Source: Capniomyces stellatus (Eukaryota; Kickxellomycota; Harpellomycetes; Harpellales; Legeriomycetaceae). From it: a stretch of DNA of 53,644 nt. The stretch is taken from the NCBI GenBank assembly GCA_001661515.1, contig LUVW01000004.1, forward strand, positions 76,457 to 130,100. The letters run 5' to 3'. A model generated the notes under the pieces. That model made no database searches. It was not told the DNA's origin and worked only from the letters and a program-made list of their open reading frames with translations. The position numbers and the translations under genes were made by a program. Below are positions 35,609 through 46,328 of this stretch, piece by piece; within the stretch, counting starts at the first letter, position 1; each line of letters starts with the position of its first letter.

Positions 35609-36453
35609 GGGGGGGGGGGGGGGGGGNNNNNNNNNNNNNNNNNNNNNNNNNNNNNNNNNNNNNNNNNNNNNNNNNNNNNNNNNNNNNNNNNNNNNNNNNN
35701 NNNNNNNNNNNNNNNNNNNNNNNNNNNNNNNNNNNNNNNNNNNNNNNNNNNNNNNNNNNNNNNNNNNNNNNNNNNNNNNNNNNNNNNNNNNNNNNNNNNN
35801 NNNNNNNNNNNNNNNNNNNNNNNNNNNNNNNNNNNNNNNNNNNNNNNNNNNNNNNNNNNNNNNNNNNNNNNNNNNNNNNNNNNNNNNNNNNNNNNNNNNN
35901 NNNNNNNNNNNNNNNNNNNNNNNNNNNNNNNNNNNNNNNNNNNNNNNNNNNNNNNNNNNNNNNNNNNNNNNNNNNNNNNNNNNNNNNNNNNNNNNNNNNN
36001 NNNNNNNNNNNNNNNNNNNNNNNNNNNNNNNNNNNNNNNNNNNNNNNNNNNNNNNNNNNNNNNNNNNNNNNNNNNNNNNNNNNNNNNNNNNNNNNNNNNN
36101 NNNNNNNNNNNNNNNNNNNNNNNNNNNNNNNNNNNNNNNNNNNNNNNNNNNNNNNNNNNNNNNNNNNNNNNNNNNNNNNNNNNNNNNNNNNNNNNNNNNN
36201 NNNNNNNNNNNNNNNNNNNNNNNNNNNNNNNNNNNNNNNNNNNNNNNNNNNNNNNNNNNNNNNNNNNNNNNNNNNNNNNNNNNNNNNNNNNNNNNNNNNN
36301 NNNNNNNNNNNNNNNNNNNNNNNNNNNNNNNNNNNNNNNNNNNNNNNNNNNNNNNNNNNNNNNNNNNNNNNNNNNNNNNNNNNNNNNNNNNNNNNNNNNN
36401 NNNNNNNNNNNNNNNNNNNNNNNNNNNNNNNNNNNNNNNNNNNNNGGGGGGGG
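35609..36453. other. Assembly gap (819 N) flanked by G-runs
   Basis: 819 N residues at 35627-36445, with 18 G before and 8 G after. Any long frame spanning it is an artefact. The missing 5' exon of PAM16 probably lies inside. Confidence 0.97.
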
Positions 36454-36913
36454 CATGTCGAGGTGATAAGGGGGGAGGTGCAATTGACTAAAATAATGTA
36501 ACTCTTGGACTGTTGTAAGCTGATCCTGTTAACCCTGGCACCAAATTCAATAAAAATAGTATAACCTGCACATCCGTTAGCCATCGCAGAATATATGTAA
36601 GAGGGCAATGGTTACATTATGTTCTAGATTGTATTAGCTTTGTTGTAATAAATACTAACTATATATAACACATCCACAAATTGTTGGGCGAGATAACGTT
36701 GATCTTGCCAAATAACACAACATTTCGATACAACGTAGGTGATTTTTAAACTGAAAGACAATGTAGACCAAAAGAACACAACCAACAGCATATAAAAAAA
36801 AGAATTGATGGTATCATATTAGTAAAGACTGGGAAGTAACATTAGACTGTTGTCTGGATATATATGGCGGATTCAAGAGATTCTTGAACCATAACCTAAA
36901 TAAATAAACATAA
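36454..36913. other. Post-gap intergenic region
   Basis: No gene seen. A minus-strand ATG near 36580-36600 (MANGCA) does not resemble the PAM16 N terminus. Confidence 0.4.
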
Positions 36914-38185
36914 TCAATTAAAGATCTTTTTAATAAAACCGAACACTTTGCTTTTTCTTTTCTGTTTTAGGCTCTCGCTGCCATTAGACTCTCTTCGATT
37001 GCCGATTTTCTTCTCGTCATCTCTAGTTTCAAACTCGGCCATCTTAACCTCAACTGCAGGAGCCAGTTTAATGATATTGCTGTCTTTACAATCAAGCACC
37101 GATTCACTAGTAGCACTTGTCGTTTTAAGCGACGATAACTCTAATTCAGCCTCGGGTGTTTGCACCACTGGCACTCTAGCATCCAAATCCTTTTCCTGGC
37201 GAGTAGGCTCAACTTGTACTCCTGCACGAACTTTTTGACTGTTTTCATTGCTTAGGCTTTTAAGATAGTCCATGGCTGTTTCTGAATTCTCTGTTTGTTG
37301 GCTATCATTTACTACCAAATCACTCTTCTTGCCTTTTATACTACGGTCTACTATTTGACTCTCATCTTTGCATACCAGCTCAACCACAGGCTCAACCACA
37401 GGCTCAACTACTGGCTCAACCACTGGCTCAACTACTGGCTCAACTACTGGCTCAACTACTGGCTCAACTGCTGGCTCAACTACTGGCTCAGCTACTGGCT
37501 CAATTAAGTCGCCTTTTTTGCAAGCTGTATCTACAAGTTTAGATTTTTCGCTCTTTTGATCCGTCTCTTCTATTATTGGCTCTTTAGAGCTGGTCAACAC
37601 AGTTTCTTGCTCGCTGGATTTTGAATCCTCGCCGAAGGGCCCATTTAATGACGCTGTTGTTTTGGATGGTATATCTTTTGCCAAAAGCTCCTTAGGCATA
37701 TCTTCATGTTCAATATTTTCTTTTTCAGGCGTTGTTGTAGCTTCTATGTTCTCTGCGCTTTTGTCAGCTATTGTTGTGTGTAGCTCCTGGACAGTATCAT
37801 GTTCCCGAATAAATACATTATTTGCGTATCCTTCGCTTGTTAGCTCGATCTCACCATTTCTATCAACAACCCACTCTTCACCCACTTTAAACTTGTAGTG
37901 GTATTTAGTGCCAAACTTCAACTCTGGAATGTCAACAAAGTAAGTGCTACTATCACCTACTACACTGTCTGAATTATATACTTTGCTCTTGTCTGTGTTG
38001 CCGGTCGAAGGTTCGGCTGCTGTATTTGTGCATTTTCTCATTTCTATTGGCTTCCAATGAGCAGTTTCATCTTTTCCAAAGGTGCCTAAGATGCAGACAG
38101 GTTTGCTAGACTTTATTATTGTGTTGTCAAGTTGATCCACTGAAAAGTAGAATCTACTGACAAAGCTATTGTTTGATTCCTCCAT
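36914..38185 (-). CDS. CRP1/MDG1-like protein with AMPK-beta-type E-set domain
   Basis: 423 residues in one exon. The N terminus (about 8-125) is an AMPK1_CBM/E-set fold: FYFSVDQ, CILGTFGKDETAHWKPIEM, then the strand pair FGTKYHYKFKVGEEWVVDRN and NNVFIREHD. This organisation is shared by fungal Crp1 and Mdg1, linked to cruciform DNA binding and pheromone signalling, and by glycogen-binding AMPK beta subunits. The middle is acidic and Ser/Thr-rich. Residues 228-271 are eleven tandem VVEP-type tetrapeptides. The C terminus is basic and amphipathic (KQKRKSKVFGFIKKIFN), a possible membrane or partner anchor. The typical carbohydrate-contact tryptophans are only partly evident, so starch binding should not be assumed. 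Confidence 0.8.
   Translation of the reverse strand: MEESNNSFVSRFYFSVDQLDNTIIKSSKPVCILGTFGKDETAHWKPIEMRKCTNTAAEPSTGNTDKSKVYNSDSVVGDSSTYFVDIPELKFGTKYHYKFKVGEEWVVDRNGEIELTSEGYANNVFIREHDTVQELHTTIADKSAENIEATTTPEKENIEHEDMPKELLAKDIPSKTTASLNGPFGEDSKSSEQETVLTSSKEPIIEETDQKSEKSKLVDTACKKGDLIEPVAEPVVEPAVEPVVEPVVEPVVEPVVEPVVEPVVEPVVELVCKDESQIVDRSIKGKKSDLVVNDSQQTENSETAMDYLKSLSNENSQKVRAGVQVEPTRQEKDLDARVPVVQTPEAELELSSLKTTSATSESVLDCKDSNIIKLAPAVEVKMAEFETRDDEKKIGNRRESNGSESLKQKRKSKVFGFIKKIFN
37378..37503. repeat. 12-bp coding minisatellite (VVEP repeat)
   Basis: About ten in-frame 12-bp units, plus-strand form CTACTGGCTCAA, inside the CRP1/MDG1-like gene. Unit differences are mostly C/T or A/C at codon third positions; some change Val to Ala. 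Confidence 0.9.
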
Positions 38186-39054
38186 CCTATTTACTGTTTA
38201 TTATTTACTATTGCTAATATTGTTAATGCTGCTCCTTTGAAAGTAGACCTGAAAAAAAGAAAGCGGTAGTCAAGTAGTAAAATCTAGCGGTTTAACTATA
38301 TTCTGGTATATTGCCCTTTCTTCTCGTGCTTTTATGATTGAAGCTAATATATGTATGTATATATGTTTGTAAAGTGGACTTTTTCCAAGATGGTTTAACA
38401 CTTTTTGATGATTTATAAACAAACTCGCAGGACAGCTTTTCCTTTTTTTCCCTTATTTTATTTTTTTTTTGCTTTTTCTAAAATAATTTTCTTTTATTCC
38501 AAGATTTTTATTTTTATTTGAAAAGTTAAATAAGCCAATCTTATAAAAAATATTAATAAATTAATACTAATTCTGTGGGATTCGAGTAAAATCAGTTAAA
38601 TATTCTGACTATGACTAAACACCAAATTACCTTTAGAACCTAGATTAGCCATTAGTTTAGTCGCTGATTACATCTAATTCGATTTTTTTAATTACTGTTT
38701 TAAATTTAATTGGAACAAGTTGATGTGTATTTGAGCTGGAATAATAACATCAAAGCCAAGTCAAAGACATCGATAGCCGTATTACTAAGCAATTTCAAAC
38801 TGACCAAGCAATCTTAAAGTAAAAACCCTTTTCAACAACCATCATACCCATTCAATCGAAAAGTGTCTGTTGCACGATCATTAACGGTTAGCAAATAGTC
38901 TGGTTGCTTTGGGAGTCTTATTGCGCAAGTTTCTTGGGATAAGATTATTTGTTCAGGAAAAAAACAAGGTGTGTTTTTTACACAACCCCACTGGTAAGCT
39001 TAAAATTAAATAGGCCCAAAAAAACTGGATTGAGATTTCTAAATCAGCTATCGA
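38186..39054. other. Promoter-side flank and dispersed repeat
   Basis: 5' flank of the CRP1/MDG1-like gene, T-rich. It includes copy C of the dispersed repeat (38914-38972). Confidence 0.4.
38914..38972 (+). repeat. Degenerate dispersed repeat, copy C
   Basis: Related to 4464-4530 and 6001-6065. Plus-strand reading gives VLLRKFLGIRLFVQEKNKV. Confidence 0.45.
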
Positions 39055-39880
39055 TCAGCGCAGTAACTTTAACCTGTATGGGTAAGCTATATTTTTGTAA
39101 ATAGCGCCTGTCACCTCATCTACTTGGCAAGTTTTGTTCCACCGAGCCTCACCATGCTTAGTGACCCGCGCTACAATCCTCATCATTACCATTACTTTTT
39201 TTATTTTTTTTGGCCACAGTGCCAGACATTTTGCACCGTAATGCATTTTCAACCCATTTGAGCACGATTGCAGGCCATTCCACGAGCTCCAGACTGACGA
39301 TGCAAAGTTCTGAATGGCCGCTTCATGTGGTTCAGTAATAAAGACCATCAATCTCTTGTGGATTTTATAACTCACAGCGGAAACATTCATTAGGATGGGG
39401 TATCTGAGGCTATTTCCATGCCAACATATATCATAATCAAACCAACGAGACAGTTCGCCATCGTTTAGGCATCTATTTAATTGGTTGCGCACATTTTTAT
39501 TTTGCCCAGAGCTTAAACCACGGATATCTAAATAAAAAAACGCAAATAAAACACTATTGTAAATTGTTTAGACTTATAGTCACATGACTGTCATGGTGCT
39601 CCCCCTCTCCTACCCCTGATATATTGTCACTGAATAGTGTTTACCGCTATGTTGGTGTATGTATAACCAAGGTGGTTTTTGATTTACACTCAGCAACTGG
39701 TACCACAAACTAACAACTATCATGGGTTGTTAATAGTACTGCGTCATATCCAGTAGAATCTGTGAATTGTGTAGATTATTTGAAGGCAGAGTAATTTAGA
39801 AAGGACGCTTCTCATTAATTAAAGGCCGAATTACTCACTGATAGTTGCAAATGTCTTTGTATTTTTAACGGCACCTCCAT
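39055..39880 (-). CDS. Unidentified three-exon gene
   Basis: Exons 39880-39839, 39696-39645 and 39527-39055 join in phase (donors TCA/GTGAGT and G/GTAAAC; acceptors CCAG and TTTAG) and give 188 residues from ATG to TGA. The start is MEVPLKIQRHLQLS. Exon 2 is LLSVNQKPPWLYIHQHS. Exon 3 reads IRGLSSGQNKNVRNQLNRCL, then RWFDYDICWHGNSLRYPILM and FITEPHEAAIQNFASS. Codon use is clearly coding-like, and Trp, His and Cys are frequent. I do not recognise the family. A further donor-like GTTAAA near the end leaves the C terminus uncertain. Confidence 0.45.
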
Positions 39881-40847
39881 CTTATCTACAATAAACAACA
39901 ATTTAATTGTAGCAAAAAGCAATGTATTATAGTACCGGGTTTCTTTTGCTAAGCCGTTCAACAACATTTATGAAATACTATTACTTTGATTAATTCCAGT
40001 AGGGCCTTAAATACCCCTTTGTGCAAGCTAGCTTATATGCATAGTGGCATAGCTGTGAGCTATACAATTGGATGCCTCCTTCATTATACATAAAACCGAT
40101 TGTTCTTGCTATTTTTCTTTCGTGTCAGCATTATGTACGCAAGAGAGACTAATTGCAAACAGACATAATTCAATCTTGCAATTTATTCTGGGGAAGAGTA
40201 TTTGATTTTAAAAAGAATGATGGTGATTCCATGATACGGAAGGTCTATGGGCTTGGTGAAAATTTAAAGTAAATGTGTACCGAATTTGTTCCTAAACACT
40301 ATCTCCGTAGAATAAAACTTGAAGAAATACTACACAGCTTATGAATACTACAAAGTCGAAACCATGTGTACTTGATATGACGCAGCATCGCAGCATGCGG
40401 TAATGTTACAACTAGATGACCTTTTTTTATTTTTTATTGAAATTGCCTTTTTTAATTTTTAGTTTTTTTTTAATACTGATGTTAGATAGCCTCTTTAGTC
40501 CTCCAATATATACGGATTGGTATAAATCAAGGTTGTAGCTATTAGGCTACCCAAACAGCTTATTCCAGTTTATATTACACAGCATAATACATATATATAT
40601 ATTTATTTAAATGTAAATAATTCGTAAGAAATTGGTGTAATAATAACCGAAAACAGAGCGATATATTAAGCCTGTGTACAAGTATGAATATGCTTTAATG
40701 GTCTAGGCCCCAATGGCTATAGTCTCCTATTTGTGTCTATCATTCTTTAGTTTTACTCCTCCTTGCCCTTTTTATTTAGTTACTAATTGTGAATGATAAA
40801 GTCCAAATTGTTCAACCCTGGAGTTAAATTAATCATTGATTTATTAG
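39881..40847. other. Intergenic, nothing called
   Basis: AT-rich. A T-run followed by ATTGAAA at about 40431-40443 resembles the mini-insertions described elsewhere, with only approximate flanking repeats. Confidence 0.35.
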
Positions 40848-41013
40848 TTGAAGCCTCACAACCCAACTATGTAAGGAATGACAAATTCTGCTGGTTAACA
40901 CAGTGCCAGCTATATACTTGGTGAGTGAAAATGCATCCAGGTAAATGAACCCAAGTATTTCCATTCTTCTTAGGATTATAGATGGCTGGAGGTTTCTAGT
41001 TGGTCGATGGTAG
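40848..41013 (+). CDS. Possible 3' exons of a membrane receptor-like gene
   Basis: Exons 40848-40920 and 40974-41013 join in phase across a 53-nt intron (TTG/GTGAGT donor, TTCTTCTTAG acceptor) and run to TAG. They read EASQPNYVRNDKFCWLTQCQ and then WIIDGWRFLVGRW. The FCW...WRF spacing recalls the second extracellular loop and fifth helix of cAMP-receptor-like GPCRs, which is a weak hint only. An upstream open piece (40780-40822, LLIVNDKVQIVQPW) would need a 25-nt intron, shorter than any intron I trust here. It may be a relic. Confidence 0.28.
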
Positions 41014-42592
41014 TTTACATGAACCTTGAGCGTCTATCTAGCTTATGGATATACTTATTGGCTGCGTTACCGGATATTTAGGAGAAAAAAGCCAAGAGTG
41101 AGGTGGTCGAGGAGAGAATTCCAAGTTGCCAACTATGTAGTTCTTGAATAATTACTAAAAAAATAAAAAGTCACAGGAATATTTCAATTAGAAAAAAAAG
41201 TCGCTGGAATGAATTTCAAAAGTGGCATTTATTGTGAGAAATGGGAAAATAATTCAATTGTAACTTTTCAGATGCCATTGTTATACACAATAGTGTGACA
41301 TTAATTTTCAATCATAAGGAATTAGCGTGGTTTACAAATGACTATTGCAGTGAAAATAAATTATGCTTTAGTTCCATTTGCTAAACACGAACGTAAATGC
41401 GTAAATTAGGACATGTAGATATTTCAAAGTAGTAAGTAGTTTCACCAAACAAATAGAAAACACAGGAGTTTGAGTTTGCTAATTACTAGATCCGCACAAA
41501 CTTGATCTAGGATTTGGATGAGTGCAGATTATTGATATGACTAATCAAGCTATGGTTAGTAGACTATAAATGAATACTGATGTGAATATGAAGACAAACA
41601 CAAACCAATACACCAATTACTACCCATACCCACGCTGTATATTATAGACAATAAATTTCCACTGTCAATAATACTCGTACTCATGCCCATACCCATACTC
41701 ATACTCGTGCCAATATTCATACTCATACCCATGCTCATAATTCCAATTGTAACTATGATGCACAGATTTAGATGTAGATATTGACAAAGGTACACAAATA
41801 GATAAAGACACATACATACTATATAATGCAAGTACACAAGTGGACACATCTGTACGCGTACATTTACCGTCTTTAATACGTACACTTGGCTGTAATTGGT
41901 GGATTTTTCTTGTTGGTGGCTAATGCTAAAAACTCGGAGCATATTGTGATTAGTATAAGTTTTTTTTTATTTTGGTTAATTTGATATTTTAAAGATTACA
42001 AAGAAAAATAATAAATATTGCCAAAACATTTCAAATAACGGAGAACTAAAGTTTTTCGTTTTATTGAACTAGGAGAACTAAAATTTTAGGTTGGATAATG
42101 GAGTTGATTGTTCGAGTAGTTTTATAACTGATGTTATCCTCTCTTCACAATAATGCAAGGTGAACATTAAGTTGGCTTTCCAAAGTCAAGTTTTTTTTAG
42201 CTAGAAATTAAACGATGGTAAATACAGTCATCGATTTCGTGTAATATCGCCAAATACCTAAACTGTATTTTGAAATTCTTGAACACAATCCCAAATTCTA
42301 GCATTAGTATACTTTATTAGGAATATTTTTACATTATTCATTTCAAAGAAAAAAGTATAAATATAATACACAGGAATAGTCATTACTACAAAATCCCAAA
42401 ACAAAAAAAAAATCTCGTGCAGTATAAATTATATCTAATCAATTTAATATATACGACACCAGATAGTATAACAGGAATTTAGCCCGTCAAAACATTCAAG
42501 TTTTATCCAAATACACAAGTATATATACGATTTTAAATCACTTACGATACCACTCAAGTTAAGCATTTGTCATTCTGCACAAGTTTAAAGCC
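41014..42592. other. Upstream region of the bHLH gene
   Basis: No gene seen except repeat-derived frames at 41556-41942. The last 200 bases before 42593 are the likely promoter and leader of the bHLH gene. Confidence 0.4.
41671..41740. repeat. ATACTC/ATACCC hexamer repeat
   Basis: About eleven degenerate 6-bp units. The overlapping minus-strand frame rich in Met-Ser-Met-Gly is a by-product of this repeat. Confidence 0.75.
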
Positions 42593-44123
42593 ATGATAAA
42601 CTACAGTGGCTCTACAGGGCTCCAGCTCCAACACCAGAACGATTTACTGAACCAACAGTACTACCAACAGGAACAGCAGCAAGGTAACCAGGTCCACCAA
42701 ATCCACCAAGCACAAAACTTGAACAAGCAGAAAAATATAAACGACAATGCTTCACGAGAAAACTATAGACAGGTAGCAGGGTTTGAGAATATAGATCCTA
42801 TGTATCTGCAAGGCTACTCAGATAACTCGACATACTCAGGCCTACATATACCACAAGAAATGGCACAAAATCCAGAAGGTAACAACAACAAAGGAACTAA
42901 ACACCCGTCTTTACCGTTAAAAAACAGCAAGGCAAAGAAGAACAAACAAAAAGTCACAAAAGCGCCACACAATTTAAACTCCAATAGTTCCAGAGGTCAA
43001 GTCGCGGAAAGAAGAGACCGTGTTATGAGCCCAGTAGGAGATGCGAGCAGTGCACTCAGTTACCCTATAAATATGAACCAACAAGGTCACTCTATCCACT
43101 CTGATGTAGGATCGCCAGAAACAAATGATTTATTCTCAACAATTGCGGATGACTCTTATGACCTGTCGCCAATTGGTAGTTACCCTACACAAAGCATAGC
43201 ATCTATAACTGGCGGTGGAGTGATGGGCTTTAACCAGCAAAACTATAACAACCAACCAAGCCAGTTTTTAAGAATGCACATGTTGCCAAACAGCCCACTC
43301 GCGAGTCCATTGTTTTATGGCTCCTCGCTTCCAAATGAAGAGCAATCAATTAAAAACGGTATATACTCTGGAGAAGGGTTTGCACAGGTCATGGATGGCG
43401 TTAGCTACATGGATGGACAGGGTGGTTTTCAAGGAGAGCACTTGGCCTTTAGCCCACAAGGAACGTCGATTTTGACCCAACCAAACACAGGTGGCTCCGA
43501 CATAATGCAGAATAGGTAAGCAATGCATGATCAATAGAAAGCTGAGTATAGCACATGTTGGTGAGATTGGTTAGCCCGGGTTCTTGTTTGTAAAACTGAC
43601 TTGACAGTGATTAATACTTGGTGTAATTTCCAATAAGATGTTTAATATGGTGATTAAATAAATGATTGAATAAATGATCGAATAAATTACTTGTAGGGCA
43701 CAAGTCTTAAACGACAAACGCCAGAGACGACGAGAAAGCCATAATGCGGTTGAGAGACGCAGAAGAGATAACATAAACGAGAAAATCAAAGAGCTTTACT
43801 CTTTGCTGCCATTGTCAATGAAGGATCCATCATCAAAGCCAAACAAAGGACTGATACTAAGGCAATCCGTAGAATACATCAAGCACCTACAAAGTTTAAC
43901 AAGATCAACTAGCGAAAAAAGAGGCGATCAGGCTGATTTGGATGAGTTTGGAGGCCTGACAGTTAAATCGCCCATCCAACAAAAGTCATCCTTGCCCAAT
44001 ACTGGAATAGGGTACTTTATGAACGACACCAGCAACACATCGTCTCCCAAAGCAGATGCGGAAAGCAACCTTGCTTATCAAAATCCTTTGCAGTTTAATC
44101 ATAACACTAAAAATAGACATTGA
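42593..44123 (+). CDS. bHLH transcription factor
   Basis: Two exons, 42593-43515 and 43697-44123, join in phase (AG/GTAAGC donor, TTGTAG acceptor) and give 449 residues. Residues 1-300 are Gln/Asn/Ser-rich and likely disordered activation sequence. The intron falls just before the DNA-binding domain. The basic region [20 protein letters not shown] has His323, Glu327 and Arg331 at the positions that read CACGTG-type E-boxes. Helix 1 is IKELYSLLP, the loop carries [10 protein letters not shown], and helix 2 is [16 protein letters not shown]. The pattern is close to USF/TFE-type class B factors and their fungal relatives. No leucine zipper is obvious after helix 2. The tail is Ser/Asn-rich. Target genes cannot be inferred from the window. 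Confidence 0.92.
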
Positions 44124-44526
44124 GACAATTTTTATTGGTTCAAATCTTTATACATCCCCTCTTCCACTTGTTTTAAGCTAGTTGGTTGGGCTTGCTCTCA
44201 AAAGTAAAAAAAATGAATATCGATCAAGCTGTTGGGTAGATTTAGGACCCTCAAATTCGACAAACACCCCAATTATCTGTATATACAACTCTTCTTGGAA
44301 AAAAGCCAGACCAAAACGTCTGTGACAGTTTGTTAGCTTATTCTTTGGGATGGGATCTGATTAAAGCCGTCCATTCCAATACCGACGGTTAATCAGAATG
44401 CTGTACGCTAGTGCTCTAACGCTTTTCTGTCAGTTCCCAGGTTGTTCATAGTACTATATACTTTATGTATATTTTTAATACCGATTTAGTTTTGTAGTTA
44501 TCTAGTCTGTTTACTTTTCCACTTGT

Positions 44527-44577
44527 TCACTTTTCTACTTTTCTTTTTTTTTTATTGAAATCACTTTTCTACTTTTC
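44527..44577 (-). mobile_element. 17-bp insertion with 17-bp direct repeats
   Basis: The 17-mer TCACTTTTCTACTTTTC occurs at 44527-44543 and 44561-44577. Between them lie just ten T residues plus ATTGAAA, read on the minus strand as TTTCAAT followed by ten A. This is the cleanest example of the mini-insertion type also seen at 15894-15972. The flanks are pyrimidine-rich and partly repetitive (CTTTTCTA), so replication slippage contributes some doubt. Confidence 0.55.
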
Positions 44578-45023
44578 TACTTTTACATCTTAATTTATCT
44601 AATCAACTCGAAAAGGTAGAGTTTCAAAAATTAACAATGTACTTTTTTATTAACTGGGTCTACCTGATTGATCGAAATAAGGCTTATAAAGACAGTAAAG
44701 TCCAGTTAGGAAAGCTAAACAAGAAAGGGTAGTCTTTTGCTGTTAGCGTTGTATACTTTTTTTAAGGCACAATGGTGCTGGGTGATTAAAAAAAAAAGGT
44801 CGAAACTTTGGATCAAGCTTATTTGCCAGATAGTTCAGGTTTTGTCTTTGCAAAGTCCAAACAAGAGCTAAAAAAAGGTACGAGTGGACAGCTATGACAT
44901 CTATTTCTAGGAACACTTGCAAAAACGTCTAGTAAAAAAGCACAAAACAAAAAGTGGAAAATAGAGTTGAAAATGGAATCAAAAGAGAAAGTTCTAGGCT
45001 AAACTTGAAAATCAAAAGCATTT

Positions 45024-45045
45024 GCATCTAGTCAATTCTAGATGC
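45024..45045. repeat. Perfect 8-bp inverted repeat with 6-nt loop
   Basis: GCATCTAG, loop TCAATT, CTAGATGC. It lies in an A-rich intergenic region 390 bases upstream of the SEC61-beta ATG. Function unknown. Confidence 0.6.
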
Positions 45046-45436
45046 GAAAAAAATCAAATTTGTAATTGTAATTGTGGTTGGTTAATTAAGCTTGAAAGTA
45101 AAATGATAATAAAACTGAGCATCTAAAGCCAGTAAAGTAGCGAATAGGCACATTGGTTCTACATTTTAATTTTATAAAGTAACAGTTAATTATTGAGGTT
45201 AAAAATAATAACAGAAAAATATAGGGTTTATAAATAATGCGGAAAAGCCAATAGAACAAACAAGGTTGTAAATAAAATACTCGAAACACAAGTCCGATAC
45301 TGAAACAAAAAAATCCAATAAGGAAAATAAGCAAGAAGAATAGTATAAAACAAATCAGTTTAAGACTTGTGATTGCACCACCCTTCCACTTTGATCCCGT
45401 CTATAGTTCACATAATTCTGTAAAGCCAATTTAAAG

Positions 45437-46328
45437 ATGGTAAGTTTGATGGTCTAGTCCAATACGATTATTTTAGGAAATTATGAAAATCGCATGCCAG
45501 ATGATGAATAGAATTCCAAGTCTAAAAGCTTGATCGGGTGTAGCAGAGTAAACGTCGAACCAGATGATGTTGGTTTGTGCGGGTATCCAGACTGGATCCG
45601 ATATTCATTTGAGTGATGAGATTTAACGGTGATAACAATAATGAATCTAATTTACTAAAACCCTTTTTACCTGGTATTTATTGCGCCTTTAAATTGATTT
45701 TTTTTTTTCTAAAACAAAAAACAACTAGTCAAGCCAAGAATCAAACGTCAAAAGTTCGCCACTACCAGAGGGCTCAGGGCCAAGAAATCTTCGGTAAGAG
45801 GCTATGTACTTTTAAATACTAATCGAGTCTAAACACAATCAGCTGTATTCGGATGATACCAATAACTTGTCAAGTTGTTTTGTCTTTAAATGACGAATAA
45901 AACTAAAACGCTGCATAACATTAAACTTTACTCATTAGTGCTCGTCGTGGAGGAGCACAAGTTGCTCGTGCTGCAAACGCACATAAAAATACACCAAAGT
46001 CGACTGGAAGTTCAAGAACGATGATGAAGCTTTACACCGAAGATTCAACCGGTTTAAAAGTGTAAGCCATATATAGATTTGAGTGTTGGATGTATTAAAG
46101 CCATCCAGAGATATCTTTGTTTTTTAAAAAAAAGAAACCGAAAACGCAGATTCCAAACAGTACTGCATGTATCAAATCTAAATTTACAATGGTGATTAAT
46201 TTGAGAATGATTCTTTATCATTAAATTTTGCTAGAGATCCTGTCGTGGTGATGGTAATGAGCATGTTATTTATCGGATCAGTCTTCATACTGCATCTTTA
46301 TGCCAAGCTAACCCGTCCTTCAACATAG
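45437..46328 (+). CDS. SBH1: Sec61-beta/Sbh1, protein translocon subunit
   Basis: Four coding exons: 45437-45439 (the ATG alone, followed by a perfect GTAAGT), 45729-45793, 45939-46061 and 46235-46328. They give 94 residues (human SEC61B 96). Exon 3 reads ARRGGAQVARAANAHKNTPK, then SSRTMMKLYTEDSTGLKV, which is the family's LKLYTDDSPGLKV signature. Exon 4 continues DPVVVMVMSMLFIGSVFILH, the tail-anchor membrane segment (about 66-86). The protein sits in the ER membrane with Sec61-alpha and Sec61-gamma and helps cotranslational translocation. Introns are 289, 145 and 173 nt. An open frame at 45613-45822 lies mostly within intron 1 and is not the product. Only the placement of the one-codon first exon is inferred. 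Confidence 0.93.

Larger units (their letters stand above)
44124..45436. other. Intergenic with mini-insertion and hairpin
   Basis: No coding signal I trust. It holds the direct-repeat-flanked insertion at 44527-44577 and an inverted repeat at 45024-45045. A minus-strand frame at 45086-45334 is probably chance. Confidence 0.4.

Noticed and set aside
35290..36608. Long frames on both strands across the N gap
   Set aside because: They consist almost entirely of N; the G/C-run flanks translate to Gly or Pro strings. Artefact.
37295..37559. Plus-strand frames with repeated Trp-Leu-Asn or Thr-Gly-Ser units
   Set aside because: Antisense readings of the VVEP minisatellite in the CRP1/MDG1-like gene.
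41556..41942. Minus-strand frame with Met-Ser-Met-Gly repeats
   Set aside because: Produced by the ATACTC/ATACCC simple repeat.
45613..45822. 69-codon plus-strand frame at SEC61-beta
   Set aside because: It covers intron 1 and exon 2 in the wrong frame; the SEC61-beta signature needs the other frame of 45729-45793.
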